Shown piece after piece: positions 8,508-15,809 of a DNA stretch of 64,000 nucleotides. How positions within the stretch are numbered: position 1 is the first letter of the stretch; each line of letters starts with the position of its first letter. Location: positions 496,001-560,000 of the forward strand of contig CAWDZK010000001.1 in NCBI GenBank assembly GCA_963807005.1. Reading direction: 5' to 3'. The position numbers and the translations under genes are program-made. The notes under the pieces were generated by a model. That model ran no database searches and was not told where the DNA came from. It saw nothing but the letters and a program-made list of their open reading frames with translations. This DNA is from CAWDZK01 sp963807005. Its GTDB lineage: Bacteria > Actinomycetota > Actinomycetes > JACCUZ01.

Positions 8508-9911
8508 ATGGCTGAGGAGACCTGGAACGAGGCGCGCCTGATTCCCACCTCGGGGATCAGCGGAGCGGACGAGCAGGAGCGTCGGGCGACCTCGGCGCTC
8601 TTGGCGGTAATGACGTCGGTCCGTGAGTTCGGGCGCGGTCTCCTGCAGCCGCTCGGCGCTCCCGCCGGGACAGTGACGACCTACATCGAGGTGCCTTTCA
8701 TCCTCGGGGAGAAGCGCATCTACCCCGACGGCCTCATCCGGGTGACTCGTGGCCAGCGCTCCTGGACGGCTTTGGTTGAGGTGAAGACCGGCACCAATGA
8801 CCTCGAGACCGAGCAGCTCGAGAACTACCTGGATGTCGCCCGTGACAATGGCTTCGATGCGCTGATCACGATCTCCAACCAGATCCCTGCCCTCGCCGGC
8901 CAGCACCCCACCGTGGTCGACCGCCGCAAGCTCAAGCGGGTCGCGCTCCATCACTTCTCGTGGACACAGATCCTTGCCGAGGCCGTCATGCAGAAGGAGC
9001 ACAGGGGCGTCGCCGACCATGACCAGGCCTGGATCCTCGGCGAGTTGATCCGCTACCTCGAGCACCCCCGATCCGGTGCCCTGCAGTTCGACGACATGGG
9101 ACCGGCCTGGGTCACGGTCCGAGAAGCGATCACGGCGGGAACGCTGCGCCCGATGGACAAGGGGCTGCGGGACGTCGTCTCGCGTTTCGACGCCATGCTG
9201 CGCTTCGCCAGTCTGCAGTTGGGCCGCCGGCTTGGCACGGAGGTCGCCCCGGCTCTGTCACGCCGCGAACTCTCAGACCCGGCCGTGCGGACACAGGCGC
9301 TCGTCGACTCGATGGTTAGCACCGGGACGATGCAGGGCGCCATCCGCATCCCCGACACAGTCGGGCTCTTGGTCGTCACCGTGGACCTCAGAGCGAACCG
9401 AGTGGCCTGCCATGTCGACCTCGACGCACCGCGCGAAGGACGTCCGGCCACCCGTGTTAACTGGCTCGTCAGGCAACTCCGAAACGCGCCCGAGTCAGTA
9501 CGCGTGGAGGCTTTCACTGCCCACCAGCGCGGCCCAGGACAGGCGGACCTCCTTCGCGTTGTCCGCGAGGACCCCAGCGTCCTGGTGGGCGATGGCCAGC
9601 GCGAGCTGCGGTCCTTTCGAGTCGCCGTGACATCGGCGACCGGCTCCAAGCGCGGGCGAGGGCGGGGCACCTTCATCGACTCCGTCCTGGACACCGTGGA
9701 CGGCTTCTACGGGGAAGTTATGCAGCACCTCAAGGCATGGTCCGCCACTCCACCCCGGCTGCGGGAGCCTCTGGTCGAGCCCTTGGTGGAGACCGAGACG
9801 GCCCTCGACTCCAACGCGCTGTCTTCCCAGGACGGCGCCGAGGCTCCGATCGCGCCCGATGCTGAGGTCGCAAGTGACGGAATGCCACCGGAGCCCACCC
9901 CCGCGCCGTGA
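8508..9911 (+). CDS. PD-(D/E)XK nuclease-like protein
   Basis: A 467-residue cytoplasmic protein. Residues about 45-125 contain a PD-(D/E)XK-type arrangement: YIEVPF, then IYPDGLIRV (Asp), then TALVEVKTG (Glu-X-Lys), then an alpha helix and DALITISNQ. The middle and C-terminal parts are of unknown fold; the last 50 residues are acidic and Pro/Ala-rich. ATG 8508 follows a GCGGGGAGC ribosome-site-like run; 13 extra in-frame residues upstream look non-coding. Codon use is looser than in flanking genes. Position between an integrase stump and a toxin-antitoxin pair suggests an acquired, possibly defensive or stress-related gene. The substrate is unknown. Confidence 0.6.
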   Translation: MAEETWNEARLIPTSGISGADEQERRATSALLAVMTSVREFGRGLLQPLGAPAGTVTTYIEVPFILGEKRIYPDGLIRVTRGQRSWTALVEVKTGTNDLETEQLENYLDVARDNGFDALITISNQIPALAGQHPTVVDRRKLKRVALHHFSWTQILAEAVMQKEHRGVADHDQAWILGELIRYLEHPRSGALQFDDMGPAWVTVREAITAGTLRPMDKGLRDVVSRFDAMLRFASLQLGRRLGTEVAPALSRRELSDPAVRTQALVDSMVSTGTMQGAIRIPDTVGLLVVTVDLRANRVACHVDLDAPREGRPATRVNWLVRQLRNAPESVRVEAFTAHQRGPGQADLLRVVREDPSVLVGDGQRELRSFRVAVTSATGSKRGRGRGTFIDSVLDTVDGFYGEVMQHLKAWSATPPRLREPLVEPLVETETALDSNALSSQDGAEAPIAPDAEVASDGMPPEPTPAP

Positions 9912-9992
9912 CGGAAGGTCGGGGCGGGCGTGCCATCGCCGCCGCGATCGCGGTGGCGGTCGTCGCCCCGATTCTCGCCGCGCTTTCCATTC

Positions 9993-10256
9993 TCAGCGGT
10001 CGTAGACCTCGCGGCGGTGTCCCACTCGGAGCACGAGGACGATCAGTCGGTCGTCCTCGATCGCGTACACGATCCGGTGGTCGCCGACGCGCGCGCGCCA
10101 ACGACCCTGTTCGCCGCCGCGGAGCAGCTTGACCCCTGGCGGCCGGGGGTCGACGGCCAGCAGTTCGATTGCTCCGACGATGCGGAGCCGGGTCTTCTTG
10201 TCGATCTTGGCGAGCGACTTCGCCGCTGAGGTCGAGAACTCGACCGTGTAGGTCAT
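9993..10256 (-). CDS. RelE/ParE-family toxin
   Basis: An 87-residue protein of the RelE superfamily (MTYTVEFSTSAAKSLAKIDK, then PPGVKLLRGGEQGRWRARVGDHRIVYAIEDDRLIVLVLRVGHR). Family members cleave ribosome-bound mRNA. The basic LRGG...RWRARVGDHRIVY strand carries the usual active-site arginines. The true start is ATG 10256, overlapping the antitoxin stop by 4 bp; the longer frame to 10289 runs inside the antitoxin gene. It is co-transcribed with the antitoxin. Confidence 0.88.
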   Translation of the reverse strand: MTYTVEFSTSAAKSLAKIDKKTRLRIVGAIELLAVDPRPPGVKLLRGGEQGRWRARVGDHRIVYAIEDDRLIVLVLRVGHRREVYDR

Positions 10257-10513
10257 GCCAGCCCGAGGTCGGCCTTGACCTTGGCCCACGGAATGGTCGG
10301 GGCGCCTGCCATGATCTCGGCCATCACTGCGTCAGCAGCCGCGAGGTCCTCGGCGTCCTCGTCGGCCTCCATGAGTCGCTCGTACTCCGCCGTGCTGATC
10401 ACGACCGCCTGACGGTGGCCTCGCTTGGTCAGGAAGACCGGCTCGTGGGCAGACGTCTCGACGAGCTCGCTGAACCGCTCACGGGCTTCGGTGACGGGCA
10501 TCTCGGTGGCCAT
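10253..10513 (-). CDS. Phd/YefM-family antitoxin
   Basis: An 86-residue antitoxin. The N-terminal Phd/YefM fold is clear (MPVTEARERFSELVETSAHEPVFLTKRGHRQAVVISTAEYERL), and an acidic C-terminal tail wraps the toxin. Proteins of this type bind their own promoter, and the complex with toxin represses more strongly. A pair of direct repeats lies immediately upstream and overlaps a plausible promoter. The antitoxin precedes the toxin, the usual order. Confidence 0.88.
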   Translation of the reverse strand: MATEMPVTEARERFSELVETSAHEPVFLTKRGHRQAVVISTAEYERLMEADEDAEDLAAADAVMAEIMAGAPTIPWAKVKADLGLA

Positions 10514-10518
10514 AGCTC

Positions 10519-10547
10519 AACTGTACGTCTCAGGCATCAAACTGTAC
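10519..10547 (-). promoter_or_regulatory. Promoter/operator of the toxin-antitoxin pair
   Basis: Two copies of AACTGTAC (plus strand) occupy 10519-10526 and 10540-10547, exactly 21 bp apart or two helical turns; the distal copy lies in a perfect palindrome CTGTACAG (10542-10549). Read on the minus strand they give TGTACA, a 17-nt spacer and TACAGT, a good -35/-10 pair. The -10 ends 6 nt before the antitoxin ATG. Autoregulator binding would therefore cover both promoter elements. Confidence 0.55.
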
Positions 10548-10560
10548 AGAGATGGGGTGG

Positions 10561-10779
10561 ATCGGCGGCAGACAGCGCACCCGGGATGGCTGCCGAGGTC
10601 CACCCGACGTGATCATGGCCCGAGCCCGGCGTCAGCGCGAACCGGACGCCGTCCCGCATGTAGCGCACGTCGCAGCCGCACGTTTCGGCCGCTCGCCGAT
10701 CCCAAGCCCGAGACCACCTCGCTCAGCATCATCGCCCGGTTTCGAGGTGGCATGGCGGCTGAGAGCGCCATGACCTGAA
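10561..10779. other. Non-coding stretch, possible gene remnant
   Basis: Together with the flanking sites this forms a 409-bp gap between the antitoxin and the histidine kinase. Short frames exist on both strands but none has a recognisable domain or a supported start. One plus-strand frame ends at TGA 10778, one base before a strong hairpin, as if a gene lost its 5' part and kept its terminator. This is weak inference. Confidence 0.3.
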
Positions 10780-10808
10780 CGGCGATTGGTCCGCGGGACC
10801 AATCGCCG
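10780..10808. terminator. Perfect 13-bp hairpin, orphan terminator-like element
   Basis: Left arm CGGCGATTGGTCC (10780-10792), 3-nt loop, right arm 10796-10808, fully complementary. No T-run follows on either strand. It lies between divergent genes, so neither neighbour needs a terminator here. Confidence 0.5.
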
Positions 10809-10910
10809 GCGGTGGGTGGGAGTAAGGACAGACGGATCACCTGAGTAGTCGGTCCGGAGAGGGGTGCGGAACTCCGCCTCAAGACGGATCCGGGCGAGGT
10901 GGCCGGGCGC

Positions 10911-10916
10911 TAGCGT
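10911..10916 (+). promoter_or_regulatory. Putative -10 box for a leaderless histidine kinase mRNA
   Basis: TAGCGT ends 6 nt before GTG 10923; no Shine-Dalgarno-like run lies in between (CTGCCC). Confidence 0.4.
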
Positions 10917-10922
10917 CTGCCC

Positions 10923-12086
10923 GTGACTGTCGTCCCGGCTGCCGGCCTCACCGGTCGCGCGTCGCGATCCTGGCGGCAGCTGCCGAGTGTCGGGGACGCA
11001 GCGATCGCGCTCGTGTTCGTGATGGCCTCGCTCTTCGAGGCGGCGCTGAGCGACACGAGTCGACCGCCCGGCGTGCACGCCCTCATCGCGGTCCCGGCGA
11101 TGGCCTCGTTGGCATGGCGACGACGTTGGCCGTTGGTGGTGGCCCTTGTCGTCATGTCCGCCGACATCGCCATCAACCCGAACGGGCAGTTCTCGACCCT
11201 GCTGGCGCTCGTGCTCGTGTCCTACACCGTGGGGGCGGAGCTCGACCCGCCCAAGGTGTGGTGGGCTCTGGCCCTCGTCGCCGGACCCTTCCTTGCGGTG
11301 ATGTACCTGGACGACCTGGAGCCCAGCGACATCGCGGCCGCTGTCGTGTTCGTCGGCGGTCCGTTCGCCGTCGGCCGGGGCGTGCGGATCCGCACCTCGC
11401 GGCTGGCGGAGGCGGTGGAGCGCACCGCGCGCATCGAACGCGAGCAGGCGGAGCAGGCGGCTGCGGCCGTCGCCGAGGAACGCAGTCGCATCGCGCGCGA
11501 GCTGCACGACATCGTGTCCCACTCACTGAGCGTGGTGACGATCCAGACGCAGGCCGTACGCCTGCGACTCGGCGCCGGCCAGGAGCAGGAGGAACGCGAC
11601 CTGGCCGCGGTCGAGACGACGGCGCGCCAGGCGCTGGCCGAGATGCGCCGTCTGTTCGGTGTGCTGCGCGCCGACGGCGATCCGCTCGCGCTGGCTCCCC
11701 AGCCGGGTCTGGGCGAGCTCGGCGGGCTGCTGACACAGTTCCGCGCCGCCGGACTCGACGTGCAGTACCTGGCCGCGGGGGAGCGGCGGGAGCTGCCGCC
11801 GGGCGCCGACCTCGCCGCGTACCGCATCGTCCAGGAGGGCCTCACCAATGTGCTCCGGCACGCGGCCGCGGAGCACGCCTGGGTCACGCTGACCTACGGC
11901 GACGCTGCCCTCGACGTGGTCGTCGAGGACGACGGGCGAGGTCCTGGTCCCACGACGGCAGGCGGGCACGGGCTGGTCGGCGTTCGAGAGCGGGTCTCGC
12001 TGTACGGCGGGTTCGTCGAGACGGGAACACGTGTGGGCGGCGGCTTCCGGCTCGCGGCCCGGCTGCCGTGGAGGGAACGCACGTGA
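10923..12086 (+). CDS. Sensor histidine kinase, HisKA_3 (NarL-type) family
   Basis: A 387-residue membrane kinase. Four to five hydrophobic segments span about residues 25-150, with no large extracytoplasmic loop, so the stimulus may be sensed in or at the membrane. A coiled linker (EAVERTARIEREQAEQAAAAVAEE) leads to the dimerisation/phosphoacceptor box ARELHDIVSHSLS (His195). The HATPase_c domain has YRIVQEGLTNVLRHA (N box), VEDDGRG (G1) and GHGLVGVRERV (G2). It overlaps the response regulator by 4 bp (GTGA), so the two are coupled. Confidence 0.93.
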   Translation: MTVVPAAGLTGRASRSWRQLPSVGDAAIALVFVMASLFEAALSDTSRPPGVHALIAVPAMASLAWRRRWPLVVALVVMSADIAINPNGQFSTLLALVLVSYTVGAELDPPKVWWALALVAGPFLAVMYLDDLEPSDIAAAVVFVGGPFAVGRGVRIRTSRLAEAVERTARIEREQAEQAAAAVAEERSRIARELHDIVSHSLSVVTIQTQAVRLRLGAGQEQEERDLAAVETTARQALAEMRRLFGVLRADGDPLALAPQPGLGELGGLLTQFRAAGLDVQYLAAGERRELPPGADLAAYRIVQEGLTNVLRHAAAEHAWVTLTYGDAALDVVVEDDGRGPGPTTAGGHGLVGVRERVSLYGGFVETGTRVGGGFRLAARLPWRERT

Positions 12087-12763
12087 CGACCATCGTGATC
12101 GCCGACGACCAGGGCATGGTGCGCGACGGCTTCCGCTCGCTCCTCTCGCGCGAGGACGACCTGGACGTCGTCGGGGAGGCTGCGAACGGCCAGCAGGCGC
12201 TCGACGTCGTGCGGCGGCTGCGACCGGACGTCGCCCTGATGGACATCCGGATGCCCGTGCTCGACGGCATCTCCGCGACGAAGGCGATCCTCTCCGAGGG
12301 CATGCCGTCGCGCGTCCTCGTCCTCACGACCTTCGACCTCGACGAGTACGTCTTCGAGGCGCTGCGTGCCGGCGCGTCCGGCTTCCTGCTCAAGGACGCC
12401 CCTGCGGCGGACCTGGTGTCCGCGATCCGCGTCGTGGCGGCCGGTGACGCGCTGCTGGCTCCCGGGGTGACACGTCGGGTCATCGACGCGTTCGTGCGCA
12501 GCCCCACAAGAGGCAAGCCTCGTTCGTCGACCGCACTCGAGTCGCTCACCGTCCGCGAGCGCGAGGTCCTCGTCCTGCTCACCCGCGGGCTGTCGAACCT
12601 CACGATCGCCGAGGAGCTCGTCGTGTCGGAGGCGACGGTGAAGACCCACGTCAGCAACGTCCTTGCCAAGCTCGGGCTGCGGGACCGGGTTCAGGCCGTG
12701 ATCTTCGCCTACGAGTGCGGTGTCGTCGTCGCGGGGGAGGCGACCGGGTCGCCTCCCTCCTAG
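12083..12763 (+). CDS. LuxR/NarL-family response regulator
   Basis: A 226-residue DNA-binding regulator, partner of the preceding kinase. The receiver domain (residues 3-120) has the acidic pair ADDQ, phosphoacceptor Asp54 (ALMDIRMP), the conserved Thr (VLTTFD) and Lys (LLKDAP). The C-terminal GerE-type helix-turn-helix is LTVREREVLVLLTRGLSNLTIAEELVVSEATVKTHVSNVLAKL, cut here only by description. It starts at GTG 12083 within the kinase stop. The last codons overlap two mutually exclusive hairpins that may govern read-through to the next gene. Confidence 0.94.
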   Translation: MTTIVIADDQGMVRDGFRSLLSREDDLDVVGEAANGQQALDVVRRLRPDVALMDIRMPVLDGISATKAILSEGMPSRVLVLTTFDLDEYVFEALRAGASGFLLKDAPAADLVSAIRVVAAGDALLAPGVTRRVIDAFVRSPTRGKPRSSTALESLTVREREVLVLLTRGLSNLTIAEELVVSEATVKTHVSNVLAKLGLRDRVQAVIFAYECGVVVAGEATGSPPS

Positions 12764-12772
12764 GAGGGAGGC
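12733..12772 (+). promoter_or_regulatory. Two mutually exclusive hairpins at the response-regulator stop
   Basis: Hairpin A pairs 12735-12744 with 12748-12757 (core GGAGGCGAC/GTCGCCTCC, 3-nt loop; extends with a wobble to 12733/12759). Hairpin B is the palindrome GCCTCCCTCCTAGG... spanning 12751-12772, centred on the stop codon TAG 12761-12763. Both use 12751-12757, so only one can form. No T-run follows. This resembles an attenuator or processing site between the regulator and the next gene. Confidence 0.4.
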
Positions 12773-12850
12773 GCAAGATCCGGCTCCCGGCCGAGGCGCA
12801 ACGCGACGTGCTCGTCGCATCCTCGAGTGTCGCTGTCGAGGAGGAGTCAG

Positions 12851-13564
12851 ATGAGCACGCACACCACACTTTCGTCACCGGTCGCACGCCGTGGGCCGAC
12901 CGCACCGGCGGGGGCCGGCCGGCCGCCGGCCGGGGTCGCAGTCCGCCGCTGGGTCCTGGTCGCCGCACCGGTGCTGGCCGGCCTGTTCGCGGTCGCGGGG
13001 GCCGCCGCAGACCCGGCCGTCGGAGAGAGCGGGCGGGTGCTGTTCGAGCAGTACGCGGCGAACCCCGAGCGCCTGCAGTTCAAGTCCCTGTCACTGCACT
13101 ACGCCTACGCGCTCTGGATCCTCCCCGCCATCCTGCTGGCCGGGTACGTGCGTGACCGCGGTGTCTGGCTCGCCAACGTGGGCGGTCTGCTCGGCTGGGC
13201 CGGGCTGTCGACCCTGCCGGGCCTGCTGATGGTGGACTTCTACGACTCGGCGATCGGCCAGGTCGCCGGGCCTTCGACGACCGAGCAGGTCACCGACCTG
13301 ATGGGCGAGACGATGTGGGGCGTGCCCGCTCTGGTGCTCCCGGGGCTGGTCGGGTTCGCGCTGGGCCTGCCGGTGGCGGCGCTCGCCGCCTGGAGGGCAG
13401 GTGTCGTTCGCTGGTTGGCCCCCGCCTCGGTGGTGGCTGCGCTGGCGGCGTTCACCCTCTCCAACGTCACCTGGTGGGGGGCACTGCTCACGACGGCCTT
13501 CTTCGGCGTGCTGTCCGTCGAGCTGGCGCGGGGCACCCGCCCCGTGCCGGCCGGCGCGGCCTAG
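12851..13564 (+). CDS. Integral membrane protein downstream of a two-component system
   Basis: A 237-residue protein of unknown family. After a Pro/Ala-rich N-terminus there are about six hydrophobic segments (VLVAAPVLAGLFAVAG, YALWILPAILLAGYV, GGLLGWAGLSTLPGLLM, ALVLPGLVGFALGLPVAALAA, ASVVAALAAFTLSNV, LLTTAFFGVLSVEL). ATG 12851 is preceded by GAGGAG at 12839-12844. It lies 87 bp after the response regulator and is probably its target or part of the same unit. No catalytic motif is visible. Confidence 0.6.
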   Translation: MSTHTTLSSPVARRGPTAPAGAGRPPAGVAVRRWVLVAAPVLAGLFAVAGAAADPAVGESGRVLFEQYAANPERLQFKSLSLHYAYALWILPAILLAGYVRDRGVWLANVGGLLGWAGLSTLPGLLMVDFYDSAIGQVAGPSTTEQVTDLMGETMWGVPALVLPGLVGFALGLPVAALAAWRAGVVRWLAPASVVAALAAFTLSNVTWWGALLTTAFFGVLSVELARGTRPVPAGAA

Positions 13565-13753
13565 TCGCACTACAGCGGCGCGGAACCGTCGTGGTCCGTC
13601 GATCACCGCCCGCTCCGGTACCGGCTGGAGACGAGGCGTTGCGCCCATCGGCCACTTGCCTGCGGTAGATGTCTGTCCGTGGTCGCTCGTTGACTCGGCG
13701 TGCGGCTGACGCCTCGGGCGCATCACTTCCTTCGCGCCGGGAACCATCGCGCC

Positions 13754-14644
13754 ATGGGCAGGCACCGACGGTACGTCGAGGCGCGAGGGGCGCGGCGAGG
13801 GTCGCGCGCCCTGGCGGCCCTGGGTGTCGCCGCTGCCGGTGGACTCGCGCTGAGCCTGGTGGTGCCGGGCTACGCGGGACACCGCCAGTCCGTCCCGGCC
13901 CCCGGCGCGGAGGTCGCCGAGACCGCTACCGCGTCGCCGACGACGTCGACTGCATCGACGCCCCCTGCGACGACCTCCGCGACGACGACCGGCTCGCCGT
14001 CGTCGAGCGTGCCCACGTCGGCACCCCCCACCGCGCCGACGACGACGGGCTCCAGCGGGCCGACCGCGACGGTGACGACGACCCCGTCGGGCTCCGTCCC
14101 CGGAGGGACGTCGGTCGGGCTGCCCCCTGCTTCCACGGCGCCGGGTACGCCGGCCGCAACCCCGGCCCTCACGGTCCCGCAGCCGCTCACGGCGAGTGCT
14201 CCGACGGCGTCGACGACGGCGGTACTGGGGATCCGCACCCGCTGGCCGACCGGGTGGTCGCAAGCATCGACGGCGCGGACCGCGTCACCGACGGCGAGCG
14301 TGCGTGCGGAGAAGCTGCACCGGCGGACCGCGGCGGGAAATCCGGACCCGTCCGCTTTGCCGGCGTTGGCGGGTCCGGGTGCCTCCAAGGGGCGAGCCGA
14401 TCGGGGCACGACCGGAGGACCCGTCCATCCCGTCCCGCAGGTGACGCCGAGCGGCGCCCCGGTGACCGCGAGCCCGGCGCAGCCCTCGCCGCTGCCGGCC
14501 GGAGCGGCGGAAGCCGACTACACGTGGCGACTCACCGTTGCCCGGGCACCGGTCTTGTTCGTCTGCGGTGTCGTCGCACTGGGGGTCCTTCTTGCCGCCG
14601 TGGGCGCGGCGATGCAGGCAACCGGTGCCCACCGTCGCCATTGA
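13754..14644 (+). CDS. Ser/Thr/Pro-rich surface-type protein with N- and C-terminal hydrophobic segments
   Basis: A 296-residue protein of no recognised family. A basic N-terminus precedes a hydrophobic signal/anchor (ALAALGVAAAGGLALSLVV). A low-complexity region of about 200 residues follows, dominated by Thr, Ser, Pro and Ala (for example STPPATTSATTTGSPSSSV), then a final helix (LFVCGVVALGVLLAAVGAAM) and a short basic tail. This is the layout of a cell-wall-spanning stalk, a likely target of O-glycosylation. Several long overlapping frames exist here, but this one has the highest GC at third positions and sensible topology. ATG 13754 was chosen because the protein features begin there. Confidence 0.55.
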   Translation: MGRHRRYVEARGARRGSRALAALGVAAAGGLALSLVVPGYAGHRQSVPAPGAEVAETATASPTTSTASTPPATTSATTTGSPSSSVPTSAPPTAPTTTGSSGPTATVTTTPSGSVPGGTSVGLPPASTAPGTPAATPALTVPQPLTASAPTASTTAVLGIRTRWPTGWSQASTARTASPTASVRAEKLHRRTAAGNPDPSALPALAGPGASKGRADRGTTGGPVHPVPQVTPSGAPVTASPAQPSPLPAGAAEADYTWRLTVARAPVLFVCGVVALGVLLAAVGAAMQATGAHRRH

Positions 14645-14774
14645 GCCCGGACGCATCGCCGCGGGGACCCTGGCGTCCTCTTCCCGTCCGGTGGCGCCGG
14701 GAGTACGTTCCGAACCGCGGGTGCGGGCGACGGGGCGCCCGCCGCGCCCGTGCCGTCCGGGCAGGAGGTGGGCG

Positions 14775-15080
14775 ATGATCGTCGTCGTGTTCAAGGTGCG
14801 CTGCCGGCCCGAACGCGTCGACGACGCGCTCAAGGCGTTCGGGCAGGTGGTCGCCCCGAGTCGGGCCACCGAGGGCGTCATCGGCTTCGACATCGGCCAG
14901 GACCTGACCGACCCCACCTGGATCGTCGCGACCGAGGTCTTCACGGACCGCGCGGCGCTCGAACGCCAGGAGTCGCTGCCCGAGGTCGGGCACGTCATGA
15001 GCCTGTTCGCCGACATCGTCGACGGGGAGCCCGAGGCGACGATCTTCGAGGTGTCGTCCTCGGCGCCGTACTCCGAGTGA
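14775..15080 (+). CDS. Antibiotic biosynthesis monooxygenase (ABM) domain protein
   Basis: A 101-residue ferredoxin-like alpha/beta protein of the ABM superfamily (MIVVVFKVRCRPERVDDALKA, EGVIGFDIGQDLTDPTWIVATEVFTDRAALERQ). Family members include quinol monooxygenases, but many are of unknown activity; no cofactor is needed. The ribosome site GGAGGTGG (14764-14771) is ideal for ATG 14775. It stands alone, 69 bp before the Crp-type regulator on the same strand. Confidence 0.82.
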   Translation: MIVVVFKVRCRPERVDDALKAFGQVVAPSRATEGVIGFDIGQDLTDPTWIVATEVFTDRAALERQESLPEVGHVMSLFADIVDGEPEATIFEVSSSAPYSE

Positions 15081-15149
15081 CCGCCCGCGGGCAGCGAGGC
15101 TTGATCGTTCCCCTCGACGGGGACGCCGAAAGATGATCCACTCTGCGTC

Positions 15150-15809
15150 GTGACCTGGCCGTTGCTCGCCCCGCTGGACGAGGAGCAACGCGACCGGGTG
15201 CTGCAAGCCGCCAGGCCGCGCAGCTTCGACAAGGGCGAGGTGGTCTTCCACGAGGGCGACCCCGGTGAGTCGCTGCACCTGGTGCGGTCAGGACGGTTCG
15301 CCGTCCGGGTCTCCGTCCCTTCGGGCGACACCGCGACGCTGACGGTGCTCTCCCCTGGTGACTCGTTCGGCGAGCTGGCACTCATCCGCGACTCGCACGA
15401 GCGCACGGCCACGGTGGTGGCGCTCGAGCCGAGCGGGACGCTGGCCCTGGGGCGGCAGGACTTCCTCGACCTGCGGCGCAGCCACCCGGGCGTCGAGGAG
15501 CTGCTCGTGGAGATGCTCGCCAAGCGGGTGGACGAGCTCAGCCAGTCGCTGCTCGAAGCGCTGTACGTCGGGGTCGACCGCCGCGTGATCCGGCGACTCG
15601 TCGACCTCGCGGTGGCGTACCGGCGCTCGGACGAGACGACGGTGACCATCCCCATCACCCAGGACGACCTGGCCGGCATGGCCGGGGCGACCCGCCCGAC
15701 GGTGAACCAGGTGCTGCAGCGGCTGGCCGCGAGCGGCACGGTCGCCCTCGGCCGCGGACGGATCGAGCTGCTGGACCTGGACCAGCTACGGCGGCGGAGC
15801 GGGCAGTGA
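15150..15809 (+). CDS. Crp/Fnr-family transcriptional regulator
   Basis: A 219-residue regulator. The cyclic-nucleotide-binding fold covers residues about 5-120 (FHEGDPGESLHLVRSGRFAV, SPGDSFGELALIRDSHERTATVVA). The GELALIRDSHERTA segment matches the phosphate-binding cassette of cAMP binders (GE-L, R-A). A dimer helix and a winged helix follow (ITQDDLAGMAGATRPTVNQVLQRLAASG). GTG 15150 is the start. The stop overlaps the MFS gene by 4 bp, indicating coupling; the transporter has a related domain of its own, so both may respond to the same nucleotide. Confidence 0.9.
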   Translation: MTWPLLAPLDEEQRDRVLQAARPRSFDKGEVVFHEGDPGESLHLVRSGRFAVRVSVPSGDTATLTVLSPGDSFGELALIRDSHERTATVVALEPSGTLALGRQDFLDLRRSHPGVEELLVEMLAKRVDELSQSLLEALYVGVDRRVIRRLVDLAVAYRRSDETTVTIPITQDDLAGMAGATRPTVNQVLQRLAASGTVALGRGRIELLDLDQLRRRSGQ

